Source: Azonexus sp. (GTDB taxonomy: Bacteria > Pseudomonadota > Gammaproteobacteria > Burkholderiales > Rhodocyclaceae). Taken from it: a stretch of DNA of 7,876 nucleotides. The notes beneath the pieces are model-generated. The model saw nothing but the letters and a program-made list of their open reading frames with translations. It searched no databases and was not told where the DNA came from. Below are positions 1 to 5,875 of the stretch, in pieces. The stretch covers positions 1 through 7,876 of the forward strand of contig JAITWU010000243.1 in assembly GCA_031285115.1 (NCBI GenBank). The letters run 5' to 3'. Position 1 is the stretch's first letter; each line of letters opens with the position of its first letter. Made by a program: the position numbers and the translations under genes.

Positions 1-815
1 GTTGGCTTGAGGCCGAGTTTGGTCAGTGCCCGGGCGCCGCCGACGCCGAGCAGGATTTCCTGCTCGATGCGCGTGATCTCGTCGCCGCCGTACAGACGGT
101 GGGTGATCTCGCGGTCGAAGGTGGCATTTTCCGGAAGCCAGGTGTCGAGCAGGATCAGTCGGACATGGCCGACGCGGACTTCCCAGACCTTGGCTTGTAC
201 CATCCGCCCCGGCAGTTCGACGTCGATGCGCAATTCGTTGCCATTGGCGTCGAGTACCGGCGACACTGGCAAGTCGTCGAAGTCGGAATCGGCATAGGTC
301 GCCTGCTGCTGGCCGTCGGCGTCCAGCGTCTGGGAAAAATAACCCTGGCGGTAGAGAAGGCCAACGCCGATGAAGGGCAGACCCATGTCGCTGGCCGCCT
401 TGCAATGGTCACCGGCGAGGATGCCGAGGCCGCCGGAATAGATCGGCAGGCTCTCGTGAAAACCGAACTCGGCGCAGAAATAGGCGATCAGGTCGTCGGC
501 GCGGAAGGGCTGGCCATGCACATGAGCTAGGCCGGGCATTTCGTGGTAGCTGTCGTAGGCCGCCAGAGCGCGGTTGAGGGCGCCAAGAAAAACCGGGTTG
601 TAGGCTGTCGCCTCCAACCGCTTTTGATCGGCGCGCTTCAAAAACGCCTTGGGATTATGACCAACGGCCCGCCACAAGCGCGGCGAAAGGCTGGCGAACA
701 GCCCCTGGGTTGGCCGATCCCAGCTATACCACAGGTTATTGGCGAGTTCTTCGAGACGTTCGAGGCGCTCGGGGAGTTGGGGATTGACTTCGATCTGGTA
801 AACGGTGCCGGTCAT
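1..815 (-). CDS. glgP: Alpha-glucan (glycogen/maltodextrin) phosphorylase, N-terminal part, cut by window edge
   Basis: This GT35 phosphorylase would remove glucose from non-reducing ends of glycogen or maltodextrin as glucose-1-phosphate in the cytoplasm. I translated the minus strand directly. It is open from the ATG at 815 to base 3, giving 271 codons and no stop, so the rest lies to the left of the window. Residues about 10-100 resemble the N-terminal DUF3417-type domain of the MalP-like phosphorylases (LANNLWYSWDRP near residue 24). Residues 122-160 hold the strongly conserved SLPIYSGGLGILAGDH stretch and GVGLLYRQGYF. The PLP-binding lysine and the C-terminal half are not visible. Family members of this type are about 700-850 residues long, so roughly a third is seen. 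It follows the 4-alpha-glucanotransferase gene by 27 bases in the same orientation and is probably the last or a late operon gene. No Shine-Dalgarno sequence precedes the ATG. Substrate preference (glycogen or maltodextrin) cannot be told from this part. Confidence 0.93.
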   Translation of the reverse strand, partial: MTGTVYQIEVNPQLPERLERLEELANNLWYSWDRPTQGLFASLSPRLWRAVGHNPKAFLKRADQKRLEATAYNPVFLGALNRALAAYDSYHEMPGLAHVHGQPFRADDLIAYFCAEFGFHESLPIYSGGLGILAGDHCKAASDMGLPFIGVGLLYRQGYFSQTLDADGQQQATYADSDFDDLPVSPVLDANGNELRIDVELPGRMVQAKVWEVRVGHVRLILLDTWLPENATFDREITHRLYGGDEITRIEQEILLGVGGARALTKLGLKP

Positions 816-849
816 GATGTGTGGGGATATTTAATTGAATTGTTAATTG
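816..849 (-). promoter_or_regulatory. AT-rich junction and leader before glgP
   Basis: The end of the glucanotransferase gene and the 27-base gap before glgP form an AT-rich island in otherwise GC-rich DNA. On the minus strand CAATTAA occurs twice, 12 bases apart (849-843 and 837-831), and the first copy includes the TAA stop. There is no GGAGG-like site before the glgP ATG. The island could be an unstructured ribosome-loading leader or hold a weak internal promoter (TTAAATAT reads like a -10). Neither is proven. Confidence 0.35.
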
Positions 850-2816
850 GAAATGTTGAGTTGCAGGCGAACGGCGCAGGCGTCGTCGGGGATTTCCCAA
901 CTGACCTGAATTTCTGCCGACTGCATGATTTTCTCAAAGCCCGCCTCGGATTGTGAAACCGTTTTGTGCGGGCGGCATTCGAGACGGGCGGCGGGCGTCA
1001 GCGAGAGGGTGACGCGGCCGCCGAGGACGCCGTCTTCGAGCGTCAGCGAGCCGGTTTCGGCGACTTGCAGCGACTGGCCGAAACCCCCGGCAATGCTGCC
1101 GTCAGCCAGCACATAACGACCGAGAAAGCCATCGCAACTGGGCATTGCCAGATTGAGCACGGTCCAGAAGCGGCGACCGGCAAGGCCGGTGAATTGCCAG
1201 TCGATGGTCAATGTCTGGCCGTCGAGCGCATAACTTTTGCTGACGCCGGGGCGGGTAAAGGCGGCGCTGTCGGCTGCCGCCCGCTGGTAGTCGGTGAGCG
1301 GTTCCGTGTCGAGGCGGTCGAGGCAGAGGACGCGCGGCAGGGTGTCGGGGATGATGTCGGCGGCGCTGATCGGCTCCTTGCAGCGAACGATGTCGTGGGC
1401 CGAGGCAATGCCGTCGCCGTGATGTTCGCTGGGCGTTTGATGGATGCGATCGTGATAAAGCTCGTGGTAACGGCAGAGGCTGTCGGCGAAATTGTGTTTG
1501 AGGCGGTAGCTCGCCAGTTCGCAGGCGGCGGCGAGGCCATCGTCGCGGAGCACGACTTGCAGTTCGGGGCCATGCAGGAAAATTTCGTCGTGACCATCGA
1601 GATCGAGGTCGCGGACGGCAATGGCCGGGCGCGGCTGCAAGGCGTCCAGCCCGGCTTCGAGTTCGACCAGATTGGCCCACACGGCGCGGCGCAGGTGGGG
1701 CAGGTAGAGGCCGCCAAAGAGGCCGTGCCAGTAGGCGTCGTTGGCCTGGGCGCGGTACAGCTCGGCGGTCAGGGGCGGCGGCGGCGCGGGGAGCGCAGCC
1801 AACCGCGCCGAAAGGCCGAGCATCCGCTTGTGCAGCCAGTTGGCTTCCGGGTAGCGGGAGAGAAAGTTGCGCCAGATGCCGCCGCGCACAAAGGGCCGGT
1901 AACGTTCGCCGTGACCGCTCGCCTGTCCCTTGGCGAGCAATTCGGCATAGACGCCGGCGGCGGGCATCGGCAGCGTCCATTGGTTCATTTCGCTGTAGGA
2001 GGTGGTCGGCAGGTAGACGATGCCGCGCGTGGCGTGGCTGGCGTGAAAATCGCCATAGGTGGCGGTGACGATCCGCGGGCTGGCGAGCACGCCTTCGATC
2101 ATCGCCCGCAGCCAGCCGCGCTGGTAGACCCAATCGTAGGTTTCCGGCCAGATGCCGAATTTTTCGATGTCGTCAAAGTAAATGGCGGCGCTGCGCCCGG
2201 CGTCGGCAAGGCTTTCGAGATAGGCGACGACATCGGCGGCGGGGGCAAAAGGCAGGCGGTAGCGCAAGGCTTCCGAAATGGGAAAGAGATCGACCCGGAC
2301 GCCGCTGTCCTCGGTGCTGAAATAGCTGTCGAGTTCGGCGAGCGGTTTGCCGGTGCAGAGGAAGTGGTAATCGTCGACCGTTACGTAGTCGATGCCGCTC
2401 TCGGCCAAGGCCGAGACCACCGACGGTTCCCAGACGCGCTCGGTGAGCCAGGCGCCGCGCGGCTGTTTACCCGTCCACGCCGCCAGTTTGTCGTTGAGCG
2501 CCCTGATCTGCCCGACCCGGTCGCGGTGCGGAATGGCCGCCAGCACCGGCTCGGTGTCGCCGGAACTGAACAGTTCGACCTGACCGCGCCGCACCATCGC
2601 CGCCAGCATGTCCATGTCCGCCGGGTGGCGCTCGCGCAGCCAGTCGAGCAGCCAGCCGGAAAAATGCGCGGCAAAGCGGAAATCGGGATAGTCGTTGAGC
2701 GTCTGGAGAAAAGGCTTGTAGCAACGCTGGTGGGCATCCTCGATGACTTCCGGGAAATTGCCGACCGGCTGGTGGGCGTGAACGCCAAGGAGCAGGGTAA
2801 GTGGTGGATTCATCAT
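843..2816 (-). CDS. GH57 4-alpha-glucanotransferase (amylomaltase-like)
   Basis: The 657-residue protein matches the Thermococcus litoralis-type GH57 4-alpha-glucanotransferase in length and in all five family motifs. They are HAHQPVGN (13-20), GQVELFSSGDTEPVLAAIPH (78-97), WLTERVWEP (123-131), FDDIEKFGIWP (214-224) and AQANDAYWHGLFGG (356-369). By that alignment E126 is the catalytic nucleophile and D216 the acid/base. The C-terminal half (about 400-657) is beta-rich, like the DUF1926 domain, and includes HDIVRCKEP (474-482). There is no signal peptide, so it is cytoplasmic. It would transfer maltosyl or longer units between maltodextrins, the role MalQ (GH77) plays in enterobacteria, giving longer chains for phosphorolysis. 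A proline run (343-349, PAPPPPL) sits just before motif 5 and is probably a surface loop. The first ATG overlaps the upstream stop by one base (TGATG). A second ATG follows immediately, and no clear ribosome site is present, so coupled reinitiation is likely. Hydrolytic alpha-amylase activity is the alternative, and motifs alone do not exclude it. Confidence 0.9.
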   Translation of the reverse strand: MMNPPLTLLLGVHAHQPVGNFPEVIEDAHQRCYKPFLQTLNDYPDFRFAAHFSGWLLDWLRERHPADMDMLAAMVRRGQVELFSSGDTEPVLAAIPHRDRVGQIRALNDKLAAWTGKQPRGAWLTERVWEPSVVSALAESGIDYVTVDDYHFLCTGKPLAELDSYFSTEDSGVRVDLFPISEALRYRLPFAPAADVVAYLESLADAGRSAAIYFDDIEKFGIWPETYDWVYQRGWLRAMIEGVLASPRIVTATYGDFHASHATRGIVYLPTTSYSEMNQWTLPMPAAGVYAELLAKGQASGHGERYRPFVRGGIWRNFLSRYPEANWLHKRMLGLSARLAALPAPPPPLTAELYRAQANDAYWHGLFGGLYLPHLRRAVWANLVELEAGLDALQPRPAIAVRDLDLDGHDEIFLHGPELQVVLRDDGLAAACELASYRLKHNFADSLCRYHELYHDRIHQTPSEHHGDGIASAHDIVRCKEPISAADIIPDTLPRVLCLDRLDTEPLTDYQRAAADSAAFTRPGVSKSYALDGQTLTIDWQFTGLAGRRFWTVLNLAMPSCDGFLGRYVLADGSIAGGFGQSLQVAETGSLTLEDGVLGGRVTLSLTPAARLECRPHKTVSQSEAGFEKIMQSAEIQVSWEIPDDACAVRLQLNISN

Positions 2817-2818
2817 CA
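2816..2818 (-). other. TGATG stop/start overlap, GH57 amylopullulanase to GH57 glucanotransferase
   Basis: The TGA stop (2818-2816) shares its last base with the first ATG of the glucanotransferase (2816-2814), which is followed directly by a second ATG. No Shine-Dalgarno sequence is visible, so translational coupling is the likely way it is started. Confidence 0.8.
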
Positions 2819-4504
2819 GTTTTCGGTGGCGCGGCGCATCGTGCCGCCGCTCTCGGTAGCGCTGCTGCCGCCGCTGCTCAGGGGATGGTCAAGGGCGGCG
2901 GGCGGCGGCAGTTCGAGCAGGAGGTAGAGGGCGCGCAGGTTGTGGCGGAACAACTGGTCGAAGGCGGCGACCGATTGCGGCGGATTGTCGTCGCCGAGCC
3001 ACCAGAACCAGTCGGAACTTTCGCAAATCGCCAGACGGCGGCGCACTTCGGCCTCGGTGGCGGCGGCAAGACGCTCGCTGACGAGCGCCCGGTCGGCGCA
3101 CAGCTTGAGTTCGCACAACAGTTCCCAGGCGCGGTTTTTGGCCGGGTGGCCGATCCAGGTCGACAAGGTGCCATACACCCAACTGCCCGCGACCAGACGC
3201 GGCAGGCGCGGGGCGCTTTGGCGGCGGGCGGCGGCGGCCTGCGACAGGGTGACGGTGCGGATTTCCGGCATTTCTTCCAGCTCGCCGTAAAGGTCGGCGA
3301 AGAAATACCAGGCGTTGTAGGGGTAATACTCCCAGGCGTTTTCGCCATCGAGAAAGACCGGAATCAGGCTGTCCCGGTCTTTCTGGTTGATCGCCTTGAG
3401 TTCGCCGATGAAATGCCGGGCGGCGTCGCGGCCATGCCATTTGGCGTATTCAAAGCCGATCAGGTCGGAGAGCCGCTCGTCGCGGAAAAAAAGCAGGATG
3501 TCATCCGCCGTGCCTTGCGCCGTGCCTTCCGGCGGCAGCCACGGCGTCGCCGTTTTGGCCGCGTCGCCCGCCGAGTTGCGCAAGACGCCGCGGCTGCTCG
3601 CCGTCCACTGAAAACCGGCGGCGGCGACCTGCTTCAAAAATTCACCGGACAACGCCCCTTCGGCTGGCCACAGGCCGACGGCGGGCTGGCCGAAGCGGCG
3701 CTCGTGGCTGCTCCGGGCATCGGCCAGATGGGCGGCGACGCGCGTGCGACCGCCGGGGTAGCCGGGCGCGGCGGGCAGCGGACAATCAGGCAGCGCCTCG
3801 CGGGCGCAGGCAAAGTCGAGCAGCAGCGGGGCCAGCGGATGGTTGGCCGGGGTGCAGCTCAATTCGATCTGCCCGCGCTCGGCGAGCGCCCGGTAGCGCC
3901 CGATGACGCCGCCGACGACTTCGCCCAGTTCAGCGAGCAGCGCGCGCCGCTCGGCGGCGGTGAAATTGCCGCCCTTGGCCATCAGTTGTGGAATCATCCG
4001 ACCGCTGCGGCGCAAGCTCTCGCCCGTCCACGCCAGGAGATACCAGATGGCGAGGTCGGTGTAATAGGTGGCGGCGAGGTAGTTGATGCTGTGACCATCC
4101 TGGGCGCGGACGAAACTCAGGTGGTCGCGCAGGTTGCGGTAACCGGCGAAGGGTTCGAGCATGGTCGGCGCGTGGCAGCGAAAAGCCATGTCGAGCAGCC
4201 ATTCGCTTTGATTGAGCGGCAAAAGGCAATGATCGGGCGAAAAATCGGGGGCGGCGGCGATGGTCAACAGCGGGTCGCGCCACTGGCCGGTCTTGAACTG
4301 CTCGGCGTAATCTTCGATCTGGTCGAGCAGCACGGGGACGAAATTGACCGTGCAGCGGATGCTCGGATGCAGCTCCAGATGCGCCGCCATGTCGGTGTAA
4401 TCCTTGATCGTATGCAGCAGCACCCAGGGCAGCCGGAATTCGCCGCTGTCCGGATGGCGGTAATCCGGCTGGTGCATGTGCCACAGGAAGGCGAGATCAG
4501 CCAT
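2816..4504 (-). CDS. GH57 amylopullulanase/alpha-amylase-type glycoside hydrolase
   Basis: The 562-residue protein belongs to the GH57 amylopullulanase-like group (COG1449 type). Motifs in order are WHMHQPDY (8-15), GQIELSCTPANHPLAPLL (211-228), GLWPAEGALS (277-286), IPVFLDGENAWEYY (381-394) and GSWVYGTLSTWIGHPAKNRA (440-459). By family alignment E282 is the nucleophile and D386 the acid/base. The SSDWFWWLGDD motif (496-506) and FDQLFRHNLRALY (515-527) are typical of the C-terminal part of this group. The catalytic motif starts at residue 8 with no signal peptide, so the enzyme is intracellular, unlike the secreted thermophile pullulanases. It probably hydrolyses alpha-1,6 and/or alpha-1,4 bonds of glycogen, standing in for GlgX. 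The last 20 or so residues (about 543-562) are a low-complexity Ser/Gly/Thr tail. The start at 4504 is chosen because the HQP motif needs it and because it overlaps the glgC stop as TGATG. The frame stays open back to 4720, but that extension is Arg-rich and lies inside glgC. The exact bond specificity is uncertain. Confidence 0.88.
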   Translation of the reverse strand: MADLAFLWHMHQPDYRHPDSGEFRLPWVLLHTIKDYTDMAAHLELHPSIRCTVNFVPVLLDQIEDYAEQFKTGQWRDPLLTIAAAPDFSPDHCLLPLNQSEWLLDMAFRCHAPTMLEPFAGYRNLRDHLSFVRAQDGHSINYLAATYYTDLAIWYLLAWTGESLRRSGRMIPQLMAKGGNFTAAERRALLAELGEVVGGVIGRYRALAERGQIELSCTPANHPLAPLLLDFACAREALPDCPLPAAPGYPGGRTRVAAHLADARSSHERRFGQPAVGLWPAEGALSGEFLKQVAAAGFQWTASSRGVLRNSAGDAAKTATPWLPPEGTAQGTADDILLFFRDERLSDLIGFEYAKWHGRDAARHFIGELKAINQKDRDSLIPVFLDGENAWEYYPYNAWYFFADLYGELEEMPEIRTVTLSQAAAARRQSAPRLPRLVAGSWVYGTLSTWIGHPAKNRAWELLCELKLCADRALVSERLAAATEAEVRRRLAICESSDWFWWLGDDNPPQSVAAFDQLFRHNLRALYLLLELPPPAALDHPLSSGGSSATESGGTMRRATEN

Positions 4505-4506
4505 CA
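4504..4506 (-). other. TGATG stop/start overlap, glgC to GH57 amylopullulanase
   Basis: The TGA stop of glgC (4506-4504) shares its last base with the ATG of the next gene (4504-4502). Only a weak purine stretch (GACGGAA) lies upstream, so the second gene is probably translated by coupled reinitiation. This overlap fixes the GH57 start at 4504. Confidence 0.85.
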
Positions 4507-5820
4507 GCGTTCCGTCGCCCGCTGGCCGAGCATTTCCGGCGTGACCAGAACGACGCCGCCGGAACTGACATGAAAGCGCCGCCGGTCTTCTGCGGCATCG
4601 ACGCCGATCTGCATCCCTTCGGGAATCCGGGTGTTTTTGTCGATGACGCAGCGGCGCAGCACGGCATGACGCCCGACATCGACGCCCGGCAACAGCACCG
4701 AATCGGTGACGCTGGCCCAACTGTGGATATGGACGCTGGAAAAGAGCAGCGAGCGTTTGAGTTCAGCGCCGGAGATGATGCAGCCGCCGGAAACCATCGA
4801 GTCAATGGCCTGGCCGCGCCTGCCATCGTCGTCAAAAACGAACTTGGCGGGCGGCAATTGTTCCTGATAGGTCCAGATCGGCCAGTCGCGGTCGTAGAGA
4901 TTCAATTCCGGCGTCACCTTGGTCATTTCCATATTCGCTTCCCAATAGGCGTCGATGGTGCCGACATCGCGCCAGTAGGGCTGCTGGTCGCTGCTGCCGA
5001 CACAGGAATCGGCAAAGCGGTGGGCAAACACCCGGTGGCGGGGAACGATCCAGGGAATGATGTCCTTGCCGAAATCGCGGCTCGAACCGGACGCTGCCGC
5101 ATCGCGCTGCAACTGTTCGACGAGAAAGCTGGTGTTGAAAATATAAACGCCCATCGAAGCCAGCGCGCGGTCCGGCTGGCCGGGAATCGGCGGCGGATCG
5201 GCTGGCTTTTCGACAAAGGTGACGATGCGATCGTCCTCATCGACGCCCATGACGCCAAATTCGCGCGCTTCGGCAAGCGGCACGTCGATACAGGCGACGG
5301 TCATGTCAGCGCCTTTTTCGACATGGCTCGCCAGCATCAGGCCGTAGTCCATTTTGTAGATGTGGTCGCCAGCGACGATCAGCACATGCTCGGGGCGATA
5401 GTGGCGGATGAAATCGAGATTCTGGTACACCGCGTCAGCCGTGCCCTGATACCACTGCTCGTCGAGTTGTTGCTGCGCGGGCAGCAACTGGATGAACTCG
5501 CCGAAGCGGCCATCGAGAAAACTCCAGCCGCGCTGGATGTGGCGAATCAGGCCATGCGCCTTGTACTGCGTGGCGACGCCGATTTTGCGAATGCCGGAAT
5601 TGACGCAGTTGGAAAGCGTGAAATCAACGATGCGGAACTTGCCGGCAAAAGGCACCGCCGGTTTGGCGCGAAAATCGGTCAATTGCCTTAAACGGGTGCC
5701 GCGACCGCCAGCCAGAATCATGGCGAAGGCATTGCGCGTCAGCTGGCTGATGAAACGCATATCATGATGCTCCTGCAGGGCCTGGCCTTGCAGATTGGAG
5801 CGACGGGTGTTGCTGGACAT
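4504..5820 (-). CDS. glgC: Glucose-1-phosphate adenylyltransferase (ADP-glucose pyrophosphorylase)
   Basis: This enzyme makes ADP-glucose from ATP and glucose-1-phosphate, the first committed step of bacterial glycogen synthesis. The 438 residues match the family length (E. coli 431). The nucleotide-binding loop is AGGRGTRL (37-44), followed by [17 protein letters not shown] (51-67). WYQGTADAV (123-131) is the ATP region, [10 protein letters not shown] (150-159) carries the catalytic Asp (D152, E. coli D142), and FVEKP (202-206) carries the glucose-1-phosphate lysine (K205, E. coli K195). Residues about 335-412 are the left-handed beta-helix regulatory domain, and [11 protein letters not shown] (416-426) is the usual end. 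Several residues that bind fructose-1,6-bisphosphate in E. coli differ here: F50 replaces K39, P57 replaces H46, P428 replaces R419 and G432 replaces R423. Allosteric control is therefore probably not the enterobacterial kind. The ATG at 5820 has a GGGGAGG ribosome site six bases upstream, better support than the internal Met21. It is the first gene of the minus-strand operon. Confidence 0.97.
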   Translation of the reverse strand: MSSNTRRSNLQGQALQEHHDMRFISQLTRNAFAMILAGGRGTRLRQLTDFRAKPAVPFAGKFRIVDFTLSNCVNSGIRKIGVATQYKAHGLIRHIQRGWSFLDGRFGEFIQLLPAQQQLDEQWYQGTADAVYQNLDFIRHYRPEHVLIVAGDHIYKMDYGLMLASHVEKGADMTVACIDVPLAEAREFGVMGVDEDDRIVTFVEKPADPPPIPGQPDRALASMGVYIFNTSFLVEQLQRDAAASGSSRDFGKDIIPWIVPRHRVFAHRFADSCVGSSDQQPYWRDVGTIDAYWEANMEMTKVTPELNLYDRDWPIWTYQEQLPPAKFVFDDDGRRGQAIDSMVSGGCIISGAELKRSLLFSSVHIHSWASVTDSVLLPGVDVGRHAVLRRCVIDKNTRIPEGMQIGVDAAEDRRRFHVSSGGVVLVTPEMLGQRATER

Positions 5821-5826
5821 GATGAA

Positions 5827-5833
5827 CCTCCCC
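5827..5833 (-). promoter_or_regulatory. Ribosome binding site of glgC
   Basis: On the minus strand the bases read GGGGAGG, six bases before the ATG at 5820. It is a strong Shine-Dalgarno match and decides the start of glgC. Confidence 0.9.
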
Positions 5834-5850
5834 GGCCAGTGGTTTAGTCT

Positions 5851-5857
5851 TATGATA
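5851..5857. promoter_or_regulatory. Candidate divergent promoter core between glgC and glgB
   Basis: TATGATA in the middle of the 55-bp glgC-glgB gap reads as a -10-like TATGAT toward glgB and as TATCAT toward glgC, each one base from TATAAT. I found no convincing -35 hexamer at 16-18 bp on either side, so activator dependence or a different position is possible. A start from it would give a leader of only about 13 bases for glgB and about 24 for glgC. Confidence 0.3.
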
Positions 5858-5864
5858 CTGCGTT

Positions 5865-5871
5865 AGGGAGG
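5865..5871 (+). promoter_or_regulatory. Ribosome binding site of glgB
   Basis: AGGGAGG lies four bases before the ATG at 5876. It is a strong match at a slightly short spacing and supports that start. Confidence 0.88.
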
Positions 5872-5875
5872 TCCT

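Noticed and set aside
1..815. glgP as a truncated pseudogene
   Set aside because: The frame is open with conserved motifs up to the window edge. The missing part is simply outside the window.
966..2927. 653-codon plus-strand open frame antisense to the GH57 glucanotransferase
   Set aside because: It mirrors a GC-rich gene with intact catalytic motifs. Its translation is Gly/Ala/Val/Arg-rich with no recognisable domain, so it is a codon-bias shadow.
2801..4573. 590-codon plus-strand open frame antisense to the GH57 amylopullulanase
   Set aside because: Same situation as the previous frame: low-complexity composition, no motif, no ribosome site, fully overlapped by a clear gene.
4505..4720. 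Upstream extension of the GH57 amylopullulanase frame to an ATG at 4720
   Set aside because: The added residues are Arg-rich noise read from within glgC. The family motif begins eight residues after the ATG at 4504, which also forms the TGATG overlap.
4570..5691. 373-codon plus-strand open frame inside glgC
   Set aside because: It lies antisense to a well-conserved glgC and shows no family motif.
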